64,000 bases of DNA, taken from the NCBI GenBank assembly GCA_002387205.1, contig DGLA01000020.1:14828-78827 (forward strand), given 5' to 3'. How positions within the stretch are numbered: the first letter of the stretch is position 1; every line of letters begins with the position of its first letter. Shown here piece after piece: positions 16,542 to 24,554 of the stretch. Source of the DNA: Stutzerimonas stutzeri. GTDB taxonomy: Bacteria > Pseudomonadota > Gammaproteobacteria > Pseudomonadales > Pseudomonadaceae. The translations under genes were made by a program, and so were the position numbers. The notes beneath the pieces were generated by a model that did no database searches, had not been told where the DNA came from, and saw nothing but the letters and a program-made list of their open reading frames with translations.

Positions 16542-17329
16542 TATCGAGCCTCCCCGGTCGCAGCGATGCCGGTTTGCTTGTCGGCCGGTTCGCGGTTCAC
16601 CTGGCCGGTCGAGATCTCTCCGGTTTCCATCAACTGTTTGAAGCGGCGCAGGTTCTGCTCGGCCTTGAAGCCCGTGAACGTGCTGACGCCACGGGCCAGC
16701 GCATAACCCAACTGACCGCCTGGCACTTCATGAGCCACTACCGCCTGGATTTCAGTGCCGCTGCCGTTGGGGGCATCACGGAAGGTTACCCAGCCCAGAT
16801 TACGCACCGGAGCGGTGGGCTCGGACATCCAGGCCAGGCGTTCCCCGGGTATGTCCTCGGTGACATAGGTATCCCACTCGATGGGCTTATCCAGCATTGG
16901 TACTCGCGCGACCCAGTGGGCATGGTGATCGTCCCGCGCTTCGACGCGCTCGATGAACTCCATGAAGGTCGGCATGTTGCTGAAGTCACGCCAGTAACGG
17001 TAAACCTCCTCGCGCGGCCTGTTTACCGTGATGCTCTTGGATAACGCACGGGCACGCCCCCAGTGGTGCTCGTCCGCCACCTGGTTTTCATAGAGCGTTG
17101 GCGACAGGGCGCGCTTGGCGTTGCATTGCCCTGACCCCCCGCGAGCGATGGCCATGCCCCCGGCGGCCAGCTCCAGCAGGCCGAAAACACCGCCTTTGCG
17201 CAGTCCGCGTGCCACCAGCCATCCGCCCATAAAGCCCGAGAACAGGCGTTCGACGCCATTAAGGTTGGGAACGCCGGGTTTAGCTGAAGCGCTGCGCATG
17301 GAAAGAAGGGACGGCTGCGAGGGGTTCAT
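16541..17329 (-). CDS. SRPBCC family protein with N-terminal hydrophobic segment
   Basis: 262-residue protein with two parts. Residues about 25-70 hold two short glycine-rich hydrophobic stretches (LFSGFMGGWLVARGL and GVFGLLELAAGGMAIARG), probably a membrane anchor like those in DUF2892 proteins. Residues about 95-235 are a START/SRPBCC ligand-binding domain (SITVNRPREEVYRYWRDFSN, WVARVPM, EWDTYVTED). Proteins of this type often accompany zinc alcohol dehydrogenases, as here. Function unknown; binding of a hydrophobic ligand or a stress role are guesses. Confidence 0.8.
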   Translation of the reverse strand: MNPSQPSLLSMRSASAKPGVPNLNGVERLFSGFMGGWLVARGLRKGGVFGLLELAAGGMAIARGGSGQCNAKRALSPTLYENQVADEHHWGRARALSKSITVNRPREEVYRYWRDFSNMPTFMEFIERVEARDDHHAHWVARVPMLDKPIEWDTYVTEDIPGERLAWMSEPTAPVRNLGWVTFRDAPNGSGTEIQAVVAHEVPGGQLGYALARGVSTFTGFKAEQNLRRFKQLMETGEISTGQVNREPADKQTGIAATGEAR

Positions 17330-17527
17330 GGCGATCCTCCGGTTGGGTATTGGTGAACAGCTGACTGCATCTTGATCGGTCTCGTTCCAGGGCTTTTCGA
17401 TCCGGCGATGAACGCGCTCCGGTCATTCCTTGCAAGGAAGGCGCCTTCGTTATAGCGACGTGGAACTGGCGCCAGCGGGACGGCTCTGCTTCAATGATGG
17501 CCAAGTGATCATCGCAGGAGCCGAACC

Positions 17528-17785
17528 ATGCAGATCAACAGCAGCCTCCTGTCCGCTGGCCTCGGTGCCTACCAGGCCGGACAGCAACGAGTCGATCATT
17601 CCGGCGCAGCCATAGCGGGCCGCACCTTGCCGGCAGCTGAAACCTCCCAGGCGGTGGCCGATTCGCTCGAGCTGACCGAGCAGCTCGTACAGATGAAGGT
17701 GGGCGAGCATCAGGCCAAAGCAGGCGTCCGCCTGCTGCAGACGGCTGATGAAGTGCTTGGCACGCTGATCAACACCAAAGCCTGA
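17528..17785 (+). CDS. Small conserved protein, flagellar-rod-like C-terminus
   Basis: An 85-residue protein with a good ribosome binding site (CAGGAG eight bases before ATG). The second half, SLELTEQLVQMKVGEHQAKAGVRLLQTADEVLGTLINTKA in character, resembles the C-terminal helix of flagellar basal-body rod proteins (LVxM...A....V.QTADEMLGTL), but the rest of such a protein is missing. It occupies the place between bioD and the acyl-CoA dehydrogenase where P. aeruginosa also has a small hypothetical gene. No signal peptide or membrane segment. Function unknown. Confidence 0.75.
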   Translation: MQINSSLLSAGLGAYQAGQQRVDHSGAAIAGRTLPAAETSQAVADSLELTEQLVQMKVGEHQAKAGVRLLQTADEVLGTLINTKA

Positions 17786-17791
17786 CCCTAA

Positions 17792-17808
17792 CCGGCCGTC
17801 CTGGCCGG
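17792..17808 (+). terminator. Possible stem-loop after the small gene
   Basis: CCGGCC and GGCCGG pair around a five-base loop seven bases after the stop codon of the small gene. No T-tract follows, so it is only a weak terminator candidate. Confidence 0.35.
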
Positions 17809-17883
17809 CTGAGGCTCCCGTCATGGGCGGCCATTCATACCTATAGTTACCGAGGCGCCGACGAATGGCGTCACGGGCGCTGC

Positions 17884-17912
17884 TTGACATCGATCAGGCC
17901 TAAACGTATGTT
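17884..17912 (+). promoter_or_regulatory. Sigma70-like promoter of the acyl-CoA dehydrogenase gene
   Basis: A perfect -35 TTGACA (17884-17889) and a -10 TATGTT (17907-17912) are separated by exactly 17 bases, pointing at the dehydrogenase gene at 18022. The expected transcription start near 17919 falls inside the PsrA-like dyads described separately, so repressor binding would directly block it. Confidence 0.6.
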
Positions 17913-17928
17913 TCAAACGCCTGTTTGA
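17902..17928. promoter_or_regulatory. Two adjacent PsrA-like operator dyads
   Basis: AAAC-GTAT-GTTT (17902-17913) and TCAAAC-GCCT-GTTTGA (17913-17928) lie side by side. The second is a perfect dyad and fits the published PsrA consensus, C/G-AAAC-N2-4-GTTT-G/C. PsrA is the Pseudomonas TetR-family repressor of beta-oxidation genes, released by long-chain fatty acids. The sites cover the -10 element and the expected start point. Inference from motif and context. Confidence 0.6.
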
Positions 17929-18021
17929 CCTGCCGGGGCAAAGCCGGATGGTCCATTCCAAATCAAGCGTGGCTGAGCTGTCGGCCACCTGAATCAAGAA
18001 CCCACCGCTGAGGTTTACGCT

Positions 18022-19827
18022 ATGCCTGACTACAAGGCCCCCTTGCGCGATATCCGCTTTGTACGTGATGAATTGCTCGGCTACGAAGCGCATTATCAGA
18101 GCCTTCCGGGCTGTGAAGACGCCACCCCGGACATGGTCAACGCCATTCTCGACGAAGGCGCCAAGTTCTGTGAGCAGGTGATTGCCCCACTCAATCGCGT
18201 TGGTGACATCGAAGGGTGCACCTGGAGCGAAAGCGGCGTGAAGACGCCGACCGGCTTCAAGGAAGCCTACCAGCAGTTCGTGGAAGGCGGCTGGCCGAGC
18301 CTGGCCCATGATGTCGAGCACGGCGGCCAGGGGCTGCCTGAGTCGCTGGGCCTGGCCATCAGCGAAATGATCGGTGAAGCCAACTGGTCCTGGGGCATGT
18401 ACCCCGGTCTGTCCCATGGCGCGATGAATACCCTGCACGAGCACGGCACGCCCGAGCAGCAGCAGGCCTATCTGACCAAACTGGTCTCTGGCGAGTGGAC
18501 CGGCACCATGTGCCTGACCGAACCGCATTGCGGTACCGACCTGGGCATGCTGCGCACCAAGGCCGAGCCTCAGGCCGATGGCAGCTACAAGGTATCCGGT
18601 ACCAAGATCTTCATCTCCGCGGGTGAACACGACATGGCCGATAACATCGTCCATATCGTTCTGGCTCGTCTGCCCGATGCGCCGGCTGGCACCAAGGGCA
18701 TCTCCCTGTTCATCGTGCCGAAATTCCTGCCGAACGCCGAAGGCGGCGTGGGCGAGCGCAATGGCGTGTCTTGTGGCTCCCTGGAACACAAGATGGGTAT
18801 CCACGGCAACGCCACTTGCGTGATGAACTTCGATGGCGCCACTGGCTTCCTGATCGGCCCGCCCAACAAGGGCCTGAACTGCATGTTCACCTTCATGAAC
18901 ACGGCGCGTCTGGGTACTGCGCTGCAGGGCCTGGCACACGCTGAAATCGGCTTCCAGGGCGGTATCAAGTATGCGCGTGAGCGTCTGCAGATGCGTTCGC
19001 TGACCGGTCCGAAGGCGCCCGAAAAGGCTGCTGATCCGATCATCGTGCATCCTGACGTACGCCGCATGTTGCTGACCATGAAGGCCTTTGCCGAAGGCAA
19101 CCGGGCGATGATGTATTTCGCAGCCAAGCAGGTCGACATCGTCCAGCGCAGCAAGGATGAAGCCGAGCGCAAAGCCGCCGACGCGATGCTGGCGTTCCTG
19201 ACCCCGATCGCCAAGGCGTTCATGACCGAAGTCGGCTTCGAAGCGGCCAACCATGGCGTGCAGATCTACGGCGGCCACGGTTTCATCGCTGAGTGGGGCA
19301 TGGAGCAAAACGTGCGAGACAGCCGTATCTCCTGCCTGTACGAGGGCACCACAGGCATCCAGGCGCTTGACTTGCTGGGCCGCAAGGTGCTGATGACTCA
19401 GGGCGAGGCGCTGAAGGGCTTCACCAAGGTGGTGCACAAGTTCTGCCAGGCCAACGAAGGCAACGAGGCGGTCAAGCAGTTCGTCGAGCCGCTGGCCAAG
19501 CTGAACAAGGAGTGGGGCGATTTGACCATGAAGGTCGGTATGGCTGCGATGAAGAACCGCGAAGAAGTCGGAGCTGCTTCGGTGGATTACCTGATGTATT
19601 GCGGTTACGCCTGCCTGGCCTACTTCTGGGCGGACATGGCGCGCCTGGCGTCGGAAAAGATCGCTGCTGGTGAAGACTCCGACGGTTTCTACACCGCAAA
19701 AGTGCAGACCGCACGCTTCTATTTCCAGCGCATCCTGCCGCGTACCCGCACTCACGTCGAAGCCATGCTATCGGGGGCTGACAACCTGATGGACATGGAT
19801 GAGGCTCATTTCGAGCTGGCCTACTGA
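18022..19827 (+). CDS. Acyl-CoA dehydrogenase (FadE type, 601 aa)
   Basis: FAD enzyme catalysing the first step of fatty acid beta-oxidation. It belongs to the large (about 600-residue) bacterial subfamily with an extended C-terminal region. Seen: the flavin-binding segment CLTEPHCGTDLGMLRTKA, VSGTKIFISAGEHD, and YEGTTGIQALDLLGRK, where the catalytic glutamate of this group lies. It corresponds in position to P. aeruginosa PA0506. A promoter with PsrA-like dyads lies upstream, and a strong terminator follows. Chain-length preference cannot be read from the sequence. Confidence 0.93.
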   Translation: MPDYKAPLRDIRFVRDELLGYEAHYQSLPGCEDATPDMVNAILDEGAKFCEQVIAPLNRVGDIEGCTWSESGVKTPTGFKEAYQQFVEGGWPSLAHDVEHGGQGLPESLGLAISEMIGEANWSWGMYPGLSHGAMNTLHEHGTPEQQQAYLTKLVSGEWTGTMCLTEPHCGTDLGMLRTKAEPQADGSYKVSGTKIFISAGEHDMADNIVHIVLARLPDAPAGTKGISLFIVPKFLPNAEGGVGERNGVSCGSLEHKMGIHGNATCVMNFDGATGFLIGPPNKGLNCMFTFMNTARLGTALQGLAHAEIGFQGGIKYARERLQMRSLTGPKAPEKAADPIIVHPDVRRMLLTMKAFAEGNRAMMYFAAKQVDIVQRSKDEAERKAADAMLAFLTPIAKAFMTEVGFEAANHGVQIYGGHGFIAEWGMEQNVRDSRISCLYEGTTGIQALDLLGRKVLMTQGEALKGFTKVVHKFCQANEGNEAVKQFVEPLAKLNKEWGDLTMKVGMAAMKNREEVGAASVDYLMYCGYACLAYFWADMARLASEKIAAGEDSDGFYTAKVQTARFYFQRILPRTRTHVEAMLSGADNLMDMDEAHFELAY

Positions 19828-19840
19828 GGTCGTCGTCATG

Positions 19841-19871
19841 AAAAACCGCTGCTCTGGCAGCGGTTTTTTTT
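19841..19871 (+). terminator. Rho-independent terminator after the first acyl-CoA dehydrogenase
   Basis: A 12-bp stem, AAAAACCGCTGC paired with GCAGCGGTTTTT, closes a TCTG loop and runs into eight T residues, 13 bases after the stop codon. The A-rich upstream side also allows function in the reverse direction, but no minus-strand gene ends here. Confidence 0.93.
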
Positions 19872-19953
19872 AGGCTTCCTGCGCGCTTCGGTGTGAATAC
19901 CTGAGCGAGTGCAGGCAAAATGCCTGCTTTCCTGCGGCCGAACCGGAGCCGTC

Positions 19954-21261
19954 GTGCATCGCCTGAATCCTGCACGCTTGAGCCACTTCTATGCGCCTTT
20001 GGCTTTACTGGGCGGCGGGCTGGCGGCTGCACGGCAGCCGAGCCTGAGCGAGTTCTTCATCTCGCTGTTCAACGTATTGCCCACGGTACTGCTCCTGCTC
20101 GGCGGGGCTTTTTGCATCGCCTATGCGCGGGTGCGTGAGACCTTTCTGCTGCTGGTGGTCTACCTCGTCTATTTCCTGCTCGATACTCAGGTCGATCACT
20201 TCCGGCTTACGGGCGCGCCGTTGCCGGAGGCCGCATTGACCTTTCATCTCTGTAGCCTGTTAGTGCCTGCTTTGTATGGGCTGTTCGCCCTCTGGCATGA
20301 GCGCGCACACCTGGTGCAGGATGCCCTGGCACGCCTCGCCGTGCTGTTTGCCGTGTCGGTATCCGCGTTCGCCCTGGCCCGGCGATTCCCCGACTCGATG
20401 CTCGATTGGCTGGCTGAGGTCCGCTGGCCGTCTTTGCAGGCAGATTGGCTGCAGCTCATCCAGCTGGCTTACCCGGTATTCCTGATCGCGCTTCTGGGGT
20501 TGTTGGCGCAGTACCTGAGACGCCCGCGCCCGGTGCACGCCGCGCAGCTGGCGGCATTGACAGGGCTGCTGCTGATGCTGCCACAGGTGTTCAGTCGTCC
20601 GGGGGCGCTCAATATCATGAGCAGCTTGATAATGCTGATGCTGGTGGTCTCGATTGCTCAGGAGGCTTATCAGATGGCCTTTCGTGACGAGCTGACCGGG
20701 CTTCCGGGGCGCCGCGCCTTGAACGAACGGCTGCAGCGCCTGGGACGCCAATATGTGATCGCCATGGCCGACGTGGATCGCTTCAAGGCCTTCAACGACA
20801 CCCATGGGCATGATGTCGGCGATGAGGTGCTGCGCCTAGTCGCGAGCCGGCTGCGCAAGGTCGGTGGCGGTGGCCGTGCCTATCGCTATGGTGGGGAAGA
20901 GTTTGCGTTGGTTTTCCCTGGGCGTGACCTGGAACACTGCTTGCCGTATCTGGAGGCGGTGCGCGAGGCTGTCGCGAGTTATCCGCTGCAGTTGCGTGAC
21001 AAGTCCAGCCGGCCAAAGGATGCGGATCAGGGGCGGCAGCGCCGCGGTATTGCTTCGGCAGCCACGGTCTCCGTGACCATCAGCATCGGCGTTGCCGAGC
21101 GACTGATGACCCAGCGCAGTCCCGAGGAGGTGATCAAAAAAGCCGATCAGGCGCTCTATAGCGCCAAAGGCGCGGGGCGCAACTGCATCCGTTCGGATGG
21201 TGACAACCGGCGCGGTGCGGTGCGTACCAGCCGGCGCACGGCTGCTGGAGCCGAGAGGTAG
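19954..21261 (+). CDS. Membrane diguanylate cyclase (GGDEF)
   Basis: Makes c-di-GMP from two GTP. The N-terminal half (about 230 residues) holds six or so hydrophobic segments (e.g. VLPTVLLLLGGAFCIAYA, FLLLVVYLVYFLLDT, YPVFLIALLGLLAQYL). The C-terminal half is a GGDEF domain with DELTGLPGRRAL, the metal site DVDRFKAFNDTHGHDVGD, the active site GGEEF and a C-terminal SIGVAERL. I see no RxxD inhibitory site before GGEEF. I choose the GTG at 19954, which has GGAG five bases upstream, over the GTG at 19909. It sits between two acyl-CoA dehydrogenases. Confidence 0.88.
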   Translation: MHRLNPARLSHFYAPLALLGGGLAAARQPSLSEFFISLFNVLPTVLLLLGGAFCIAYARVRETFLLLVVYLVYFLLDTQVDHFRLTGAPLPEAALTFHLCSLLVPALYGLFALWHERAHLVQDALARLAVLFAVSVSAFALARRFPDSMLDWLAEVRWPSLQADWLQLIQLAYPVFLIALLGLLAQYLRRPRPVHAAQLAALTGLLLMLPQVFSRPGALNIMSSLIMLMLVVSIAQEAYQMAFRDELTGLPGRRALNERLQRLGRQYVIAMADVDRFKAFNDTHGHDVGDEVLRLVASRLRKVGGGGRAYRYGGEEFALVFPGRDLEHCLPYLEAVREAVASYPLQLRDKSSRPKDADQGRQRRGIASAATVSVTISIGVAERLMTQRSPEEVIKKADQALYSAKGAGRNCIRSDGDNRRGAVRTSRRTAAGAER

Positions 21262-21513
21262 TGCAGGCGCTTCGTTTCCTCGTAGCACAATGAGCTGCCA
21301 GGGCAGCGCCAAAGCGCACCGGGACACAACAGCGCAGGGCGCCTCGCGCAGTTGCGCCTCATGGATGCGGCCGGCAAATTCACATGACCGTACTGTCGCA
21401 ACGAGAACCGGTAAGTCATTTAAAGACGCTTCGGGCGGCGCTCAGTCTTCCGTTAGACTCCGGCAACTGCTACGGCCAAGTGGCCGAGTGACACGTTTTG
21501 CGAGGTCTTTTTC

Positions 21514-23292
21514 ATGGCTGACTACAAAGCACCGCTGCGCGACATGCGTTTCGTCCTGAACGAAGTCTTCGACGCCCCGAAGCTCTGGCAGACGTTGCCA
21601 GCGCTGGCAGAAGTCGTGGATGCCGAAACCGCCGAAGCGATTCTGGAGGAGGCGGGCAAGATCACCGCCAATACCATCGCACCGCTCAATCGCAGCGGTG
21701 ACGAAGAAGGTTGTCACTGGAAGGATGGGATGGTCTCGACCCCAGCGGGTTATCCGCAAGCCTATCGGCTCTACGCCGAGGGAGGCTGGGTAGGTGTAGG
21801 CGGCGATCCGGCCTATGGTGGCATGGGCATGCCCAAAGCGATTTCGGCCCAGGTGGAGGAAATGATGAACTCCGCCAGCTTGGCGTTCGGCCTGTATCCG
21901 ATGCTGACCTCAGGCGCTTGCCTGTCGATCTATGCCCATGCCAGCGAAGAGCTGAAGCAGAAATACCTGCCGAGTATGTATGCCGGTGCCTGGTCCGGTT
22001 CCATGTGCCTGACCGAGCCTCACGCCGGCACCGATCTGGGCATCATTCGCACCAAGGCCGAGCCACAAGCCGATGGTTCCTACAAGGTCAGCGGCACCAA
22101 GATTTTCATCACCGGTGGCGAACACGACCTCACCGAAAACATCATCCATCTGGTACTGGCGAAGCTGCCAGACGCACCAGCCGGTTCGCGCGGCATCTCG
22201 CTGTTTCTGGTGCCCAAGGTGATGGTCAACGAGGACGGCAGCCTGGGCGAGCGCAACAGCCTGAGCTGCGGCTCCATCGAGCACAAGATGGGCATCCAGG
22301 CCTCGGCCACCTGTGTCATGAACTTCGACGCCGCCACCGGCTGGATGGTCGGTGAGCCGAACAAGGGGCTGGCCGCGATGTTCACCATGATGAACTACGA
22401 GCGTCTGGGCGTCGGTATCCAGGGGCTATCGACCGGCGAGCGCTCCTATCAGAGCGCCATCGAGTACGCCCGTGAGCGCATCCAGAGCCGCGCGCCGACC
22501 GGGCCGGTGGCGCAGGACAAGGCAGCCGATCCGATCATCGTGCATCCCGATGTGCGCCGGATGCTGCTGACCATGAAAGCACTGAACGAAGGCGGTCGCG
22601 CCTTCTCCAGTTACGTGGCCCTGCAATTGGACATCGCCAAGTTCAGCGACGATGCCGAAGCCCGTCAGCGTGCCGAGGCTCAGGTGGCGTTGCTGACACC
22701 GGTCGCCAAGGCCTTCCTCACCGATATGGGTCTGGAAACAACGGTGCATGGGCAGCAGGTGTTCGGTGGTCACGGCTTCATTCGCGAGTGGGGGCAGGAG
22801 CAACTGGTACGCGACTGTCGGATCACCCAGATATATGAGGGTACCAACGGCATTCAGGCGCTGGATCTGCTGGGACGTAAAGTCGTTGGCAGTGGAGGCG
22901 AGCTGTACAACACCTTTATCGGGGAGATACGCAGCTATTGCGCCAGCGCAGCTCCAGAACTCGGCGAGTTCATCAAACCCCTCATTGCGGCGCTCGATAA
23001 CCTCGATGACCTGACCGCATTCGTATTGGCCGAGGCCAGAAACAACCCCAACGAAATCGGCGCGGCCTCCGTCGAGTACCTGCATGTATTCGGTTACACG
23101 GCCTATGCCTACATGTGGGCAAGAATGGCGGAAGCGGCCCTGGGTAAAGAAAGCCAGGACGACTTTTATGCAAGCAAGCTCGGCACCGCTCGGTTCTATT
23201 TTGCGCGCCTCCTGCCACGCATCCATTCATTGAGTGCGTCGGTCAAGGCCGGTAGCGAATCCCTTTACCTGCTCGATGCGCGACAGTTCTGA
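21514..23292 (+). CDS. Acyl-CoA dehydrogenase (FadE type, 592 aa)
   Basis: Second large acyl-CoA dehydrogenase, clearly a paralogue of the one at 18022: both begin with YKAPLRD and share CLTEPH.GTDLG, VSGTKIFI and YEGT.GIQALDLLGRK. It corresponds in position to P. aeruginosa PA0508. It likely acts on a different acyl chain length, but the specificity is not visible. No PsrA-like dyad was seen in its 252-base upstream region, so it may be regulated differently from its partner. That upstream region otherwise shows nothing I can name. Confidence 0.93.
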   Translation: MADYKAPLRDMRFVLNEVFDAPKLWQTLPALAEVVDAETAEAILEEAGKITANTIAPLNRSGDEEGCHWKDGMVSTPAGYPQAYRLYAEGGWVGVGGDPAYGGMGMPKAISAQVEEMMNSASLAFGLYPMLTSGACLSIYAHASEELKQKYLPSMYAGAWSGSMCLTEPHAGTDLGIIRTKAEPQADGSYKVSGTKIFITGGEHDLTENIIHLVLAKLPDAPAGSRGISLFLVPKVMVNEDGSLGERNSLSCGSIEHKMGIQASATCVMNFDAATGWMVGEPNKGLAAMFTMMNYERLGVGIQGLSTGERSYQSAIEYARERIQSRAPTGPVAQDKAADPIIVHPDVRRMLLTMKALNEGGRAFSSYVALQLDIAKFSDDAEARQRAEAQVALLTPVAKAFLTDMGLETTVHGQQVFGGHGFIREWGQEQLVRDCRITQIYEGTNGIQALDLLGRKVVGSGGELYNTFIGEIRSYCASAAPELGEFIKPLIAALDNLDDLTAFVLAEARNNPNEIGAASVEYLHVFGYTAYAYMWARMAEAALGKESQDDFYASKLGTARFYFARLLPRIHSLSASVKAGSESLYLLDARQF

Positions 23293-23807
23293 TGCAGGAT
23301 TAACCATGCAGGCACATTGAAACTATATCGCCATACCTTGGGAACAATGCGCCACTACGCAAGTCATAGCACTGCTACCTTTGTAATCCATTGCTTACAA
23401 GGCTGAGCCACGGACGGTCAGCTGTAAGCGATGGATTACAAGGCGTGGCGCAGTTGGCTACTACAGGCTTGCCAAGCCGCTCAGTAGTCTCTGCGTTATG
23501 GACGTCGCGTAGGGAAGCGCAGCAAAAGATAGGGATGCCCACAGGAGCGACGCCAGGACGGCGCCTATCACGGATGTCAGGATTCAGTCTGCAAAGGCCC
23601 TGCCACGCAGGCCGTATGAAGACGCAGCGAGCAAAGTCAGGCCACGACAAAACCAGCTGAGGGGCGCAGTGTGCAAGCAGCAGATGAGCCCGTTAACGGT
23701 TTAGTTCAGCGTGACCGCGCACGGCGGATTCATCACGGCCTGTTCGGCAGGGTTTTCTTTTTAGGTGCATCCGATCTGGTCGCGGCAGTGGAGTGGTCGG
23801 TCCTGGC
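23293..23807. other. 515-base non-coding region with a 19-bp dyad
   Basis: No convincing gene. The only clear structure is an inverted repeat: 23381-23399 (TTGTAATCCATTGCTTACA) and 23423-23441 pair over 19 bases with one T-G mismatch that would be a wobble pair in RNA, around a 23-base loop. The short open frames in the region lack ribosome binding sites and family features. The region from about 23500 to 23660 looks like decayed intergenic repeat sequence, but I cannot name it. Confidence 0.7.
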
Positions 23808-24458
23808 CTACCCCGCTGGCATGCAGACACCCGTACCGCCCAGGCCACAATAGCCTCCTGGGTTCTTTGCCAGATACTGCTGATGGTATGCCTCTGCATA
23901 GTAGAAGGCGGGAGCCGCATCTATCTCCGTGGTGATCGCTCCCAGGCCCTGCTTGTTCAGCTCCGCCTGGAAACGGTTTTCGCTGTCCCGGGCCTGTTCA
24001 AGCTGCTCATCATTTAAGCAATAGATCGCAGATCGGTACTGCGTGCCGGTATCGTTGCCCTGGCGCATGCCCTGGGTGGGGTTGTGGGATTCCCAGAACA
24101 GCTTCAACAGCGCCTCGTAAGAGATCACCTGCGGGTCAAACACAACCAGCACGGCTTCGGTATGTCCGGTCAGGCCGGAGCAGACTTCCTCGTAGGTTGG
24201 GTTGGGTGTATGACCTCCGGCGTAGCCTGCCGCGGTCGTCCATACGCCGCGTTGCTCCCAGAATCGTCGCTCCGCTCCCCAGAAGCAGCCCATGGCGAAA
24301 ACCGCCTGCTGTATATTGGTAGGGAAAGGCGGCTTCAAGGGATTGCCATTGACATAGTGAGCGTTCGGCACCGGAACAGGCGTGGCGCGGCCAGGCAGAG
24401 CCTGCTCTGCATCGGGGAGCGCCTGTTTATGGACGAGAATCTGGGAGCGCAGGGTCAT
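23808..24458 (-). CDS. msrA: Peptide methionine sulfoxide reductase MsrA
   Basis: Reduces methionine-S-sulfoxide in proteins and free methionine. The catalytic cysteine is C58 in GCFWGAE, followed by YAGGHTPNPTYEEVCSGLTGHTE and the substrate segment NPTQGMRQGNDTGTQYRS. Two C-terminal cysteines (GGYCGLGGTGVC) are the resolving residues. At 216 residues it is the long MsrA form with an N-terminal extension, as in E. coli. It is upstream-divergent from nothing and lies next to the dipA-like gene, as in P. aeruginosa. Confidence 0.96.
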   Translation of the reverse strand: MTLRSQILVHKQALPDAEQALPGRATPVPVPNAHYVNGNPLKPPFPTNIQQAVFAMGCFWGAERRFWEQRGVWTTAAGYAGGHTPNPTYEEVCSGLTGHTEAVLVVFDPQVISYEALLKLFWESHNPTQGMRQGNDTGTQYRSAIYCLNDEQLEQARDSENRFQAELNKQGLGAITTEIDAAPAFYYAEAYHQQYLAKNPGGYCGLGGTGVCMPAG

Positions 24459-24554
24459 GGTTGCTTCCTCGGGCCTGATGGTCTTGGTTATTCGATACCA
24501 AGGTTAACAGCTGAGCAGGCCCTGGCGTTCTATCCCTGCCGAGTGGAAGACGTA

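Noticed and set aside
15459..16706. 415-residue plus-strand open frame
   Set aside because: Antisense to the zinc alcohol dehydrogenase, whose zinc and cofactor motifs are plain.
17821..19755. 644-residue minus-strand open frame
   Set aside because: Antisense to the clear acyl-CoA dehydrogenase gene; no domain is recognisable and it has no ribosome binding site.
23391..23853. Small open frames of 60-90 residues in the gap before msrA
   Set aside because: They have no ribosome binding sites, overlap the dyad and the end of msrA, and show no protein-like character.
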